A DNA stretch of 64,000 bases from Candidatus Hydrogenosomobacter endosymbioticus (GTDB taxonomy: Bacteria; Pseudomonadota; Alphaproteobacteria; Holosporales; GW7). Numbering within the stretch: position 1 is the stretch's first letter; each line of letters begins with the position of its first letter. A program made the position numbers and the translations under genes. Shown here piece after piece: positions 19,792 through 27,966 of the stretch. The DNA is taken from NCBI RefSeq assembly GCF_021654655.1, contig NZ_AP025225.1, forward strand, positions 62,001 to 126,000, given 5' to 3'. Under the pieces are notes generated by a model, which searched no databases, was not told the DNA's origin, and saw nothing but the letters and a program-made list of their open reading frames with translations.

Positions 19792-20049
19792 TTACTTTGT
19801 CTTATCTTTTCTTATTTTGCTCCAGCGCCACCATGGAAGCCTCTCCCCTGTGTTTGATTCGTGTATGATTGCTGCAAACACGTCCCATACGCACGGGTCC
19901 TGTTTTTCTTTCTTTATTATTTGAAGCTTTTCATAAAGATAGTCTGGGTTTTGTTCTCTTAACTGTTTGACAGTTGTTATTCCTAGAAGCTGAAGGTCTT
20001 TTAACACAGCTTTTCCGACGTTTTTTAGCTTTAAAAGCTCGTGTGTCAT
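19792..20049 (-). CDS. Helix-hairpin-helix protein, Cdd1 / mitomycin-resistance-like family
   Basis: Small (85-residue) protein with a helix-hairpin-helix in its N-terminal half (LKNVGKAVLKDLQLLGI, near 7-23). A DPCVWDVF motif follows near residue 52, and a PWWRW motif lies near the C-terminus. This arrangement matches the Cdd1 pathogenicity-locus/mitomycin-resistance family, whose biochemical role is unsettled; the HhH suggests nucleic-acid binding. The ATG at 20049 is the likely start, although GTG at 20064 is in frame. It stands where rpsJ would normally precede rplC. Confidence 0.72.
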   Translation of the reverse strand: MTHELLKLKNVGKAVLKDLQLLGITTVKQLREQNPDYLYEKLQIIKKEKQDPCVWDVFAAIIHESNTGERLPWWRWSKIRKDKTK

Positions 20050-20064
20050 TATAAGATTTGTCAC

Positions 20065-20267
20065 TTCTAACTAGTTGACTAATACCACTATAATTTCTCA
20101 AACGCAATTTAGTTTAGAAAATCGGTTACAGCACTGTGCGTAAGCAAGAGAAATAGGAATATTTCGTAAAGAATGGCGTTGCAAAAGATGGGAGGAGATA
20201 GTATTATCTCTGATGTTATAGTTTTTTAGAACCCGTTGTACGGGGTGTTTTATTCGTGAGGGTGTGT
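20065..20267 (+). promoter_or_regulatory. Leader region of the S10 ribosomal cluster
   Basis: This is the presumed promoter and 5' leader of the ribosomal operon. Two small hairpins are visible: GAGATA and TATCTC around a GTAT loop at about 20194-20209, and CCCGT and ACGGG at 20232-20244 followed by GTTTTATT. They could form a regulatory leader, as S10 operons are often autoregulated by L4, but neither resembles a known leader closely. Confidence 0.35.
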
Positions 20268-20981
20268 ATGACTAGTTTGAGGACGGGGCTTATTGCTGAG
20301 AAGGTTGGTATGAGCGCTCTGTTTACAAAGGAGGGGGCCAGGGTCCCAGTTACTTTGCTCAATGTGTCTGGGTGTAGTGTTGTTTGTCACAGAAATGTTA
20401 ACGGTGTTGTTGCGTTGCAGGTTGGTTTTTCTGGTTGCAGGGATTCTGGGAGAAATTTTTCTAAGGGGCTTCTTGGACATTTTGCTAAGAATGGCGTGCG
20501 TGCTCGGAGGAAGTTAGTTGAATTTCGGGTTGATGAGGACAATTTAATTCCTGTTGGTGCAGAACTTTTAGCTGGGCATTTTAAGGTCGGTGATTTTGTG
20601 GATGTTTCTGCAAATACCATAGGTAAGGGGTTTGCGGGAGCTATGAAAAGGCATGGGTTTGGCGGGTTGCGTGCGAGCCATGGTGTTTCTGTTTCTCATA
20701 GGAGCCACGGGTCTACCGGTAATAGAAAGTCTCCTGCGAAAGTGTTTAAAAACAAGAAAATGGCTGGTCATATGGGATGTAACAGGGTTACCATCCAAAA
20801 TTTGCCCGTTGTTTTTGTGGACGAGGGAAACGGGTTGATAGGCGTTAAGGGAGCTGTTCCGGGGCATGATGGTGCTTTTGTTGTTGTTCGTGACGCGGTC
20901 AAGCGTAGTGGAGACAGTGCTGGGCGAGAGTTTCCTGGTAGGTTTGTTGTGCGTGGTGATACGGCGAGTGTTTTAGGCTAG
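20268..20981 (+). CDS. rplC: 50S ribosomal protein L3
   Basis: Primary 23S rRNA-binding protein near the peptidyl-transferase centre. The N-terminal LIAEKVGMSALFT segment and the central GKGFAGAMKRHGF and SHGVSVSHRSHGS blocks are characteristic. The family loop HMGCNRVTIQNL follows. The ATG at 20268 is preferred over an in-frame GTG at 20256. It is the first gene of this cluster; rpsJ, which normally precedes it, is absent and a minus-strand HhH gene lies upstream. Confidence 0.96.
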   Translation: MTSLRTGLIAEKVGMSALFTKEGARVPVTLLNVSGCSVVCHRNVNGVVALQVGFSGCRDSGRNFSKGLLGHFAKNGVRARRKLVEFRVDEDNLIPVGAELLAGHFKVGDFVDVSANTIGKGFAGAMKRHGFGGLRASHGVSVSHRSHGSTGNRKSPAKVFKNKKMAGHMGCNRVTIQNLPVVFVDEGNGLIGVKGAVPGHDGAFVVVRDAVKRSGDSAGREFPGRFVVRGDTASVLG

Positions 20982-21002
20982 TTTTGATGTGTGGAAGCTG
21001 AT

Positions 21003-21641
21003 ATGGAAGTTGTTATAAAAAAGTTTTTGTCTGGAGAGGACGTTGGGCGTGTTGATTTGCGTACGGAGATATTCGAGGCGCAGAGTAGGCCGGATATAGT
21101 GTATAGGGTAATAGAGTGGCAGCTTGCTAAGCGGCGTTCGGGGACTCACAGCTCTAAGGGAGTTAGCGATGTTTCTGGAACAGGTAGGAAACCTTGGAGA
21201 CAGAAGGGGACTGGCCGTGCTAGGCAGGGTAGTTTGAGGTCGCCTCAGTTTCGCGGGGGGGCTGTGATTTTTGGTCCTGTTGTGCGTTCGCATGGGTTTT
21301 CGCTGCAGAAAAAAGTACGTAACTTGGGCTTGAAAGTTGCTCTTTCGGACAAGCTTGCGAAAGGGGCCATTACGTTCGTGGAAGATGTGATTTCTGACTC
21401 TATTAAAACAAAGGATTTCATAAGCGGGATTAAGATGCATGGGGTTGCGTCTGAAAAGCCTTCTGTTTTGATTGTTGGTGGCGCGGTTATCGATACTAAT
21501 GTTGTGCGTGCTATTTCTAATGTATATGGAGTTGATGTATTGCCGCAGCAGGGTATAAATGTATACGATATTGTGAGACACAGTCATTTGATTTTGTCTC
21601 GATCTGCATTGGAGTATTTAGAAAAACGGTTGTTAAAATAG
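21003..21641 (+). CDS. rplD: 50S ribosomal protein L4
   Basis: Binds 23S rRNA domain I and extends a loop into the exit tunnel. That loop is visible as GTGRKPWRQKGTGRARQGS around residues 61-79. In enterobacteria L4 also represses its own operon. The ATG at 21003 has GGAAG seven bases upstream, better than the in-frame GTG at 20991. It follows rplC by 21 bp and precedes rplW by 1 bp. Confidence 0.96.
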   Translation: MEVVIKKFLSGEDVGRVDLRTEIFEAQSRPDIVYRVIEWQLAKRRSGTHSSKGVSDVSGTGRKPWRQKGTGRARQGSLRSPQFRGGAVIFGPVVRSHGFSLQKKVRNLGLKVALSDKLAKGAITFVEDVISDSIKTKDFISGIKMHGVASEKPSVLIVGGAVIDTNVVRAISNVYGVDVLPQQGINVYDIVRHSHLILSRSALEYLEKRLLK

Positions 21642-21642
21642 T

Positions 21643-21978
21643 ATGATTCATAAGTATGTAAATAGAGATAGAAAGCGTTCGAGCTCATTAGAGAGACTGT
21701 TTTCTATTATGAGGTCTCCTATCGTGACGGAGAAGTCCAATTTGCGCGGATCTGATGGTGAGTATTTTTTCGAGGTGGCTATGGACGCTAATAAGATAGA
21801 GATAAAGCGCGCTGTCGAGAAGGTTTTTTCTGTTAAGGTGAAGTCGGTCAACACGTGCGTTTCCTATGCTAAAGTGAAGCGGTTTCGCGGGAGAATAGGG
21901 CATAGGTCTGGCGTCAAAAAGGCGATGGTTAAGTTGATCGAGGGGCGGATAGAGCTTGATGTTCCGGCCTCTTCGTAG
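21643..21978 (+). CDS. rplW: 50S ribosomal protein L23
   Basis: L23 lines the tunnel exit and docks trigger factor and SRP. The core SPIVTEKSN begins near residue 25 and the family's VKSVNTCV strand follows. About 22 residues precede the usual start, with a basic, Ser-rich composition; an internal ATG at 21709 would give the standard length. The 1-bp gap after rplD supports the longer form through coupled translation. Confidence 0.93.
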   Translation: MIHKYVNRDRKRSSSLERLFSIMRSPIVTEKSNLRGSDGEYFFEVAMDANKIEIKRAVEKVFSVKVKSVNTCVSYAKVKRFRGRIGHRSGVKKAMVKLIEGRIELDVPASS

Positions 21979-22006
21979 TTTATAGCGTGATGATTGGGGA
22001 AAAAAT

Positions 22007-22834
22007 ATGGCGTTGATAGCACATAATCCGACTACTTCTTCTAGAAGGGGGCTTGTTACTGTTGATAGGTCTGGTTTATGGAAGGGAGGCCCTTGCAAGA
22101 AGTTATGCGTCGGTTTGAAGAAGACTGGCGGGAGAAGCAGAAGCAGCGGTCGTCTTACGGCTCGTCATCGAGGCGGTGGGCATAAGCGGATATACAGAAT
22201 TGTAGATTTTAAAAGAAGGTTTTTTGACGTTCCTGCTGTGGTTGAGAGGATTGAGTACGATCCGTCTAGAAGTGCCTTTATAGCTCTTATAAAGTATGAG
22301 AGCGGAGAGGTGAGTTATATACTCGCTCCGCAGAAAGTTGTGCCTGGAGACAAAGTTGTTTCTGGCGAGGATGTTCCTGTTAAAGATGGAAATGCGATGG
22401 TTCTTAGGAATATTCCTGTTGGAACTGTTGTTCATAATGTAGAGCTCAAAAAGGGGAAGGGGGGCCAGATGGCGAGGTCTGCTGGAACCTCTGTTCAGGT
22501 TGTTGGGCATGATGGCGGGTATGCGTTGCTTAGGCTTCCGTCTGGAGAAGTGAGAAAGGTAAGCGATGAGTGCATGGCTACTGTTGGAGTTTTGTCTAAC
22601 GAGGATAATAAAAATAGGAGCCTGGCAAAGGCAGGAAGGTCTCGTTGGATTGGAAGGCGCCCTCATGTTCGCGGTGTCGCGATGAACCCTGTAGATCATC
22701 CTCTTGGCGGCGGTGAAGGTAAGACTTCTGGTGGTAGACATCCTGTTTCTCCTCAGGGACAGTGTGCTAAGGGATTGAAAACCAGGTCCAAGAAGAAGAC
22801 GTCTGGGAAGTTGATAGTGCGGAAGAGGAAATAG
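22007..22834 (+). CDS. rplB: 50S ribosomal protein L2
   Basis: L2 is needed for subunit association and peptidyl transfer. The 275-residue length is normal. The [10 protein letters not shown] block lies near residue 50-59. The C-terminal block [15 protein letters not shown], with the functional histidine, is intact near 225-239. It lies 28 bp after rplW. Base use on the coding strand is strongly G/T-rich, as in the rest of the cluster. Confidence 0.97.
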   Translation: MALIAHNPTTSSRRGLVTVDRSGLWKGGPCKKLCVGLKKTGGRSRSSGRLTARHRGGGHKRIYRIVDFKRRFFDVPAVVERIEYDPSRSAFIALIKYESGEVSYILAPQKVVPGDKVVSGEDVPVKDGNAMVLRNIPVGTVVHNVELKKGKGGQMARSAGTSVQVVGHDGGYALLRLPSGEVRKVSDECMATVGVLSNEDNKNRSLAKAGRSRWIGRRPHVRGVAMNPVDHPLGGGEGKTSGGRHPVSPQGQCAKGLKTRSKKKTSGKLIVRKRK

Positions 22835-22924
22835 TAGATACTGGGTTGAGGTGTGATTTTTGAATCGTTGTTATGTGGTTGTTTTTTATGCGCGCGTGCG
22901 CGTTAGTTTTGTGAGGGAAGAAGG

Positions 22925-23212
22925 GTGGCTAGGTCTGTTTGGAAAGGTCCTTTTGTGGACGAGTGTTTATTGAAGAAAGTGGAGATGCTCAAGAAATCTG
23001 GGAGGAACGATCAGATAAAAACTTGGTCGCGTAGGTCTTCTGTTTTGCCGCAATTTGTTGGCTGTACGTTTCAGGTCCATAACGGTAGGAAATTTATACC
23101 GGTATTCGTTACAGAGAACATGATCGGGCACAAGCTTGGTGAATTTGCTCCTACGCGTACTTTTCATGGACATTCTTCTGACAGTAAGTCTGGTAAGAAG
23201 GGTGGAAAGTAA
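22925..23212 (+). CDS. rpsS: 30S ribosomal protein S19
   Basis: S19 sits in the 30S head and contacts S13 and the A-site tRNA. The [10 protein letters not shown] start, the TWSRRS block and the [16 protein letters not shown] block are diagnostic. The start is GTG with GGAAG-type sequence upstream. The 90-bp gap after rplB is unusually wide for this operon and is G/T-rich. Confidence 0.97.
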   Translation: MARSVWKGPFVDECLLKKVEMLKKSGRNDQIKTWSRRSSVLPQFVGCTFQVHNGRKFIPVFVTENMIGHKLGEFAPTRTFHGHSSDSKSGKKGGK

Positions 23213-23303
23213 AGGTGTTGTGAAAGGTAGAGCGATGTGGTACCATTACTTTTAGTCGCTGATTGTTGTTTGTTTATTTATTTGTTTACAGTAGAGGGTT
23301 TGT

Positions 23304-23663
23304 ATGTTGGGCTATTCGTCGTCTGATTTTGTTGAGGCAAAACTTAGGATGCTTCGCATTAGCAGTCAGAAGTTGAATTTGGTTGCTAAGGAGCTGCGGG
23401 GGCTTGCCGTGGTGGATGCTTTGGGTGTTCTTTCTGGAATGAGGAAGCGCGTGTCTCTGGATGTGAAGAAGTTGTTGTTATCTGCGGTTGCTAATGCAGA
23501 GAATAACTTTGGCATGGATGTTGACAGATTGCGTGTTGTGGAGGCTTCGGTTGGGAGGAATGCCTTGATGAAGAGGTTGGATATCAGAGGTAGAAGCAGG
23601 GCTGGACGGAGAAGAAAAGAATTTAGTCAAATGCGCATAGTTTTGGTTCAGGAGAAAGACTGA
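23304..23663 (+). CDS. rplV: 50S ribosomal protein L22
   Basis: L22 forms part of the exit-tunnel wall. The [16 protein letters not shown] segment near 18-33 and the basic hairpin with [12 protein letters not shown] near 95-106 are diagnostic; the hairpin tip reaches the tunnel constriction where macrolides bind. Its stop overlaps the rpsC start by one base. Confidence 0.96.
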   Translation: MLGYSSSDFVEAKLRMLRISSQKLNLVAKELRGLAVVDALGVLSGMRKRVSLDVKKLLLSAVANAENNFGMDVDRLRVVEASVGRNALMKRLDIRGRSRAGRRRKEFSQMRIVLVQEKD

Positions 23664-24340
23664 TGGGACAAAAAGCAAATCCTATAGGGCTTCGGCTTGG
23701 TATAAATAGAACGTGGGATTCGTTGTGGTTTTCTAAAAGAGATTACGCGAGGCTTGTTAAGGAAGATATAGATATAAGAAAGAGTTTGATGTCTAAGCTT
23801 TCTGGAGCTGGGGTTGCTAGGATATTAATAGAGCGGTCGGACAAAAGGCCTCACGTTACTGTTTTTGCTTCTAAACCAGGTGTTGTTATTGGGAAGAAGG
23901 GGGCTGGCATAGAAGCGTTGTTGGCTGGTATGAAGAAGGATGTTGGTCTCGATTGTACTTTTAATATAGTGGAAGTTCGTAAGCCGGAGTTGTATGCTCA
24001 GATAGTGGCGGACGATATAGCCTCTCAGATCAAGAGAAGAGTTTTTTATAAAAGGGCGATGAAGAAGGCTGTTCAGTCTGCTCTTAAGACTGGAGCGAGC
24101 GGGATAAGGGTTAATTGTTCAGGTAGGCTTGGCGGTGCAGAGATCGCTAGGTGCGAGTGGTATCGGGAGGGCCGGGTTCCGTTGCATACGTTTCGTTCTG
24201 ATGTTGATTATGGGTATAGTATGGCTGAGACGTCGTATGGTGCGTGTGGGGTTAAGGTTTGGATATATCGAGGGGATGTTTTAGGGAAAAATGTCGCGTT
24301 GTCTGAGAGAGATCTTGGCGGGATTGCTGGTAAAAAGTAG
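23663..24340 (+). CDS. rpsC: 30S ribosomal protein S3
   Basis: S3 lines the mRNA entry channel and contributes to helicase activity. The KH-type-2 motif [13 protein letters not shown] lies near residues 73-85, and the C-terminal block [20 protein letters not shown] lies near 155-174. The start ATG overlaps the rplV stop, so translation is coupled. The 225-residue length is typical. Confidence 0.97.
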   Translation: MGQKANPIGLRLGINRTWDSLWFSKRDYARLVKEDIDIRKSLMSKLSGAGVARILIERSDKRPHVTVFASKPGVVIGKKGAGIEALLAGMKKDVGLDCTFNIVEVRKPELYAQIVADDIASQIKRRVFYKRAMKKAVQSALKTGASGIRVNCSGRLGGAEIARCEWYREGRVPLHTFRSDVDYGYSMAETSYGACGVKVWIYRGDVLGKNVALSERDLGGIAGKK

Positions 24341-24364
24341 AATGTGTTGTGAGGTGGTTGTGAT

Positions 24365-24787
24365 ATGTTAGCTCCGAGAAAAACTAAGTATAGGAAGGCG
24401 TTTAAGGGCAGGATCCATGGCGTTACTTCTAGAGGGGATTGTTTATGTTTCGGGTCATTTGGACTTAAGGCTCTTTCTCCTGACAGAATAACTCAGAGGC
24501 AAATTGAGGCCGCTCGTCGAGCCATAACCAGGTATATGAAGCGTATGGGGCGGGTGTGGATAAGAATTTTCCCTGATCTTCCGGTTACTTCTAAACCAGC
24601 AGAGGTGAGGATGGGAAGCGGTAAGGGTAGCGTTGATAGGTGGGTCTGCAGGGTTCATCCTGGGAGAATATTGTTTGAGATTGACGGGGTTTCTGAGGAA
24701 GACGCAGAAAGAGCATTGTTACTTGGTGCGGCTAAGTTGCCTGTATATACTCGTATAGTTAGCAGAGAAATGCGTGAGGGAAGTTGA
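24365..24787 (+). CDS. rplP: 50S ribosomal protein L16
   Basis: L16 organises the A-site region of the 50S subunit. The [13 protein letters not shown] start is diagnostic, followed by FGSFGLKAL and, near residue 80, the [19 protein letters not shown] block. That block contains the Arg that is a hydroxylation site in some bacteria. It ends TGA, showing that TGA is a stop codon here. Confidence 0.97.
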   Translation: MLAPRKTKYRKAFKGRIHGVTSRGDCLCFGSFGLKALSPDRITQRQIEAARRAITRYMKRMGRVWIRIFPDLPVTSKPAEVRMGSGKGSVDRWVCRVHPGRILFEIDGVSEEDAERALLLGAAKLPVYTRIVSREMREGS

Positions 24788-24789
24788 CT

Positions 24790-24990
24790 ATGGATATGAA
24801 GGAAATAAGGAAGCTATCTGTTGTCTCTATTAAAGAGAGGGTGGTTGATATTAGAAGGGCTATATTTAATATAAACTGTCAGAGGAAGATGGATGCTCAA
24901 TCTGAGGCTGCTAAGAGGCTGAAGTTTTTGCGCAAGGATATTGCTCGTCTGAAGACCGAGCTGTCTTCCCGTAGGTTAGCGAGAAGTTAA
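24790..24990 (+). CDS. rpmC: 50S ribosomal protein L29
   Basis: Small two-helix protein at the tunnel exit, near L23. MKEIRKLS at the start and the FLRKDIARLKTEL helix near 45-57 fit the family. The ATG at 24790 lies two bases after the rplP stop with GAGGGA upstream; ATG at 24796 and TTG at 24784 are in-frame alternatives. Confidence 0.94.
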   Translation: MDMKEIRKLSVVSIKERVVDIRRAIFNINCQRKMDAQSEAAKRLKFLRKDIARLKTELSSRRLARS

Positions 24991-25023
24991 GCGTGTTGGT
25001 TTTGGTATTTATGGAGATGTTTT

Positions 25024-25269
25024 ATGCCTCGTAGAGTTCTTTCAGGGCGCGTTGTGAGTTGCAAAATGCAGAAGACCGCTGTGGTTCAGGTAAGAAAGTC
25101 GTTTAAACACTGTTTATATAAAAAGGTGTTGTTTCGGACCAAGAGGTACGCCGTTCATGATCCAGAGTCTTTATGCTCTGTTGGGGATTTGGTGAGCATT
25201 ATAGAGAGTCGGCCACATTCTAAGACGAAGGCTTGGGAGTTGAGCAGCATAACAGAAAAGGGCGGATAA
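25024..25269 (+). CDS. rpsQ: 30S ribosomal protein S17
   Basis: Primary 16S rRNA-binder with an OB fold. GRVVSCKMQKTAVVQV at residues 8-23 and the loop KRYAVHDPESLCSVGDLV near 40-57 are diagnostic. It is the last gene of the cluster. In most bacteria rplN and rplX follow, whereas here a gene-free kilobase follows, so the operon has been broken at this point. Confidence 0.96.
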   Translation: MPRRVLSGRVVSCKMQKTAVVQVRKSFKHCLYKKVLFRTKRYAVHDPESLCSVGDLVSIIESRPHSKTKAWELSSITEKGG

Positions 25270-26134
25270 TTTTTACGTTACGACGTGTTATTTTCCATTG
25301 ATTTTGTTGTAAGGTGTTGTTTATTTGGTTTTTTTTGGGTCTTGTGGTGTTGGTTTGCATTTCTATGTCTTTTACGGTTTGTTGTTTTTTATGGTTTGGA
25401 GTGGCAGATATTTGTGGCGATGGTGTTTAGATAGACGCAGTTTTGGTATGGGTTTGCGCTCGATCTGAGTCCGGATTTCTGATTTTTGGTGTTTAGAGTT
25501 TTTTGTAAAAATTATATTTCTGGGATGTTAGGATATGAGGGAATTTGTCTCCGATTAGTGGAGAGGGTTTTGATGTGGTTCTGATACTCGATGCCAGGGT
25601 GTGTCATCTATGAGGTGGGTTTGGATTAGTTGATCGTGTTTTGAATTTTAAAAAATTTCTGACAGTAGTTTCTGTTTTTTTTGAATTAGAAAAACTCGGT
25701 TTATTGCCTGTCTATGTTTGACAGCTTTGTATAATTATGTAATTTCTTTAAAAGCTTCTGAGAGTGGTAGGTGGTTGTTGGTTTGTATCTTCTTCTATCA
25801 GAAGTGAACAGTTGATGGCGTTATGCAATAGCATCAACGGCCAACGAGGGTAAATTTTAGTGCGGGGGGGGTGTTTTTTTCAAACAACTCTCCTCTTCTT
25901 CATCTGTGTTATGTGCGTCATAGAGAGCATAACGCTTAGTGGAGAGAGCAGCTCTATAGAGCAGGCATCGTAAAATGACTCCGGTTTCGGGTGTAGGGCA
26001 GCCTCGCCTTATTTTTCAGCGACTTCGCATAAAACAACGATCTTAGCCCCGCCCGCTCGGCTAAATTTACAATAAATGGCTAAACATAAAAAAACAAAAG
26101 AGCAGAACTATTATAGAACCAGTACCACAACCGT

Positions 26135-26171
26135 CACAGAACCATTGCCGCTATCAGCACGAGAACAGCAT
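26135..26171. repeat. 37-bp direct repeat, copy 1
   Basis: Identical over 37 bases to 26224-26260. It starts with CACAGAACCATTGCC and ends with GAGAACAGCAT. It lies downstream of rpsL, on its 3' side. Confidence 0.92.
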
Positions 26172-26223
26172 TCATCGTTAGCGCATAACTCTATTATACA
26201 AAAAGCACAAAAACAGCCATAAG

Positions 26224-26260
26224 CACAGAACCATTGCCGCTATCAGCACGAGAACAGCAT
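26224..26260. repeat. 37-bp direct repeat, copy 2
   Basis: Perfect second copy, 89 bp from the first. A further partial copy (ACAGAACCATT) follows at once at 26261-26271, and AGAACCAGTACCAC near 26115 may be a decayed earlier copy. This looks like slippage or duplication in untranslated DNA. Confidence 0.92.
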
Positions 26261-26285
26261 ACAGAACCATTCCAACACATTCCTG

Positions 26286-26660
26286 CTACTGCTTTGGTTT
26301 CTTTGCTCCATATTTAGAGCGGCCCCTTTTTCTGTCTTTTACGCCTTGAGCATCTAGTGGACCTCGAAGGATATGGTAACGAACTCCAGGCAAGTCCTTG
26401 ACGCGTCCACCTCTCAGCAACACAACAGAATGCTCCTGCAAATTATGTCCCTCACCAGGAATATACCCCGTAACCTCATATCCGTTCGACAGCCTAACAC
26501 GAGCAACTTTACGTAACGCAGAGTTAGGTTTCTTCGGGGTCATAGTCATAACCCTGGTGCAGACGCCTCTTTTTTGAGGGCTGCCTTGAAGGGCTGGGGC
26601 CTTTTTCCTGTAAACTCTTGGAGACCGCGCTCCTCTCATTAGCTGATTAATAGTAGGCAC
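26286..26660 (-). CDS. rpsL: 30S ribosomal protein S12
   Basis: S12 monitors codon-anticodon pairing in the decoding site. Both key loops are intact: [11 protein letters not shown] with Lys43/44 and [12 protein letters not shown] with Lys88, so no classical streptomycin-resistance change is seen. The usual neighbours rpsG, fusA and tuf are absent. It lies 90 bp after rpsI, same strand, suggesting a rearranged rplM-rpsI-rpsL unit. Confidence 0.97.
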   Translation of the reverse strand: MPTINQLMRGARSPRVYRKKAPALQGSPQKRGVCTRVMTMTPKKPNSALRKVARVRLSNGYEVTGYIPGEGHNLQEHSVVLLRGGRVKDLPGVRYHILRGPLDAQGVKDRKRGRSKYGAKKPKQ

Positions 26661-26750
26661 AACTTTCTCCCTTTACAAATAACATCCCACACCACACTCA
26701 AAAAACACTGCAACAACAAAAACAAAAAAACAGCAACAAGAATACACAGT

Positions 26751-27221
26751 CTACCTCTTCGAAAACTGAGGTTTTCTCCTCGCGCCACGCAAACCATACT
26801 TCTTACGCTCAACCCTGCGAGAGTCGCGCGTCAACAAACCAACAGACTTAAGAGCGGGCCGCAAAGACGGCTCTAACAACTGCAGCGCAACACTAATGCC
26901 ATGACGCACAGCGCCAGCTTGACCAGAAAGCCCGCTTCCCCTAACGGTGCACCAAACGTCATATTTCCCTTCCCGGTCTGTTTGCTGAAAAGGCCTATGT
27001 ATATGGAAACGCAAAGCTTCCCTTCCAAAATACTCAAAGTCTCTTTTCCCGTTCACCATGAAGCTGCCGCGTCCAGGTTTAACCCAAACTCTGGCAACAG
27101 CGGATTTCCGCTTACCAGTAGCATACATGCGACCTCTAGAATCCGCGACAGCAGGAACTCTCTCGGAAACATGCTTTCCATCAAGCGAATTTTTTAACAA
27201 AGAAGAAAACTCTATATCCAC
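26751..27221 (-). CDS. rpsI: 30S ribosomal protein S9
   Basis: S9's C-terminal tail reaches the P-site tRNA and ends in the expected KPQFSKR. The core begins at [18 protein letters not shown] near residue 33. The extra N-terminus of about 30 residues is usual in alphaproteobacterial S9. The start is the GTG at 27221, with GGAGGGG three bases upstream. It follows rplM by 64 bp, the conserved rplM-rpsI pair. Confidence 0.96.
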   Translation of the reverse strand: MDIEFSSLLKNSLDGKHVSERVPAVADSRGRMYATGKRKSAVARVWVKPGRGSFMVNGKRDFEYFGREALRFHIHRPFQQTDREGKYDVWCTVRGSGLSGQAGAVRHGISVALQLLEPSLRPALKSVGLLTRDSRRVERKKYGLRGARRKPQFSKR

Positions 27222-27285
27222 AAACCCCTCCAAACAACACAATAAAGTGGCAAAAAGACACCACCAAGCAAGAAGCTAACAATAA

Positions 27286-27762
27286 CTAAACGCCGCTATC
27301 CCTCCTGCAATTCTTCACATTCATAGAAGACACGTCAAGAGCCACTGGACGCTGGGCCTCGTGTTTATGCTCAGGACCTGCATAGACCTTAAGCCCAAGC
27401 ATCTGTTTTCTGCCAAGCGGCCCGCGAGTAATCATACGTTCAACGGCCTTATATATAACTCGTTCTGGGAATTCGCCGCCAAGCAAATCCTTCATAGATC
27501 GCTCTTTAATGCCGCCAGGAAATCCCGTATGCCAATAAAACTTCTTATCGACCATTTTATTATTGCCGCTCAAAAACACCTTGCTTGCATTAATGACTAT
27601 GACGTTGTCTCCGCAGTCCATGTGAGGGCAATACGTTGGTTTATGCTTTCCGCGAAGCCGACATGATACAATGGCTGCAAGACGCCCTAAAACAAGGCCA
27701 GACGCATCTATAACGCACCAATCTTTTCTAATATCACCAGCCTTCAAACTAAACGTCTTCAC
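27286..27762 (-). CDS. rplM: 50S ribosomal protein L13
   Basis: Early assembly protein of the 50S subunit. The block [16 protein letters not shown] near residue 15-30 and GDNVIVINA near 50-58 are diagnostic. The loop [12 protein letters not shown] follows near 108-119. The start is the GTG at 27762 with GGAGGGTG seven bases upstream; a longer frame to 27825 lacks support. Its promoter should lie in 27763-27966, shared with the divergent secreted gene. Confidence 0.96.
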   Translation of the reverse strand: MKTFSLKAGDIRKDWCVIDASGLVLGRLAAIVSCRLRGKHKPTYCPHMDCGDNVIVINASKVFLSGNNKMVDKKFYWHTGFPGGIKERSMKDLLGGEFPERVIYKAVERMITRGPLGRKQMLGLKVYAGPEHKHEAQRPVALDVSSMNVKNCRRDSGV

Positions 27763-27966
27763 AACGCACCCTCCGAAACAAAAACCACATACAACTGCCT
27801 TGCACAATTCTTCTAAAAACTGCAATCAAAGTCAAGTCTTAAATGTACAAAGTCATGAGTAAGAGGCTGCTGGAATATGCCTGGAGGCGATCGATTTAAG
27901 TTATAGGTTTTTTAATGAGAAGTCAGATAGGATTCATTCAGTTGATGATAGTATGAGGATTTTTCT

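Larger units (their letters stand above)
25270..26285. other. Gene-free kilobase between convergent ribosomal operons
   Basis: I find no convincing protein gene or pseudogene of the missing rplN/rplX/rplE here. The first 600 bp are G/T-rich on the plus strand and the last 400 bp are A/C-rich, each matching the adjacent operon's coding bias. Visible structure: CTTCT-AGAAG at 25792, GTTGATG and CATCAAC at 25811-25838, an 8-G run followed by seven Ts near 25864-25880, the palindrome GCTCTATAGAGC at about 25951-25962, TTAGCC and GGCTAA at about 26043-26064, and a 37-bp direct repeat. None matches RNase P RNA, tmRNA or SRP RNA. Confidence 0.6.

Noticed and set aside
20973-21587. Minus-strand frame of 204 residues opposite rplD
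   Set aside because: Antisense to L4, low-complexity basic product, arises from the G/T bias.
25800-26000. Replication terminus or dif site at the skew switch near 25.88 kb
   Set aside because: The switch follows local operon direction, other regions show the reverse bias, and no sequence resembling a XerCD dif site was found.
25788-26064. RNase P RNA, tmRNA or SRP RNA in the ribosomal gap
   Set aside because: None of the conserved core sequences of these RNAs was found on either strand.
26135-26260. CRISPR array from the 37-bp repeats
   Set aside because: Only two copies, an 89-bp spacing, no cas gene nearby, and partial flanking copies that suggest slippage.
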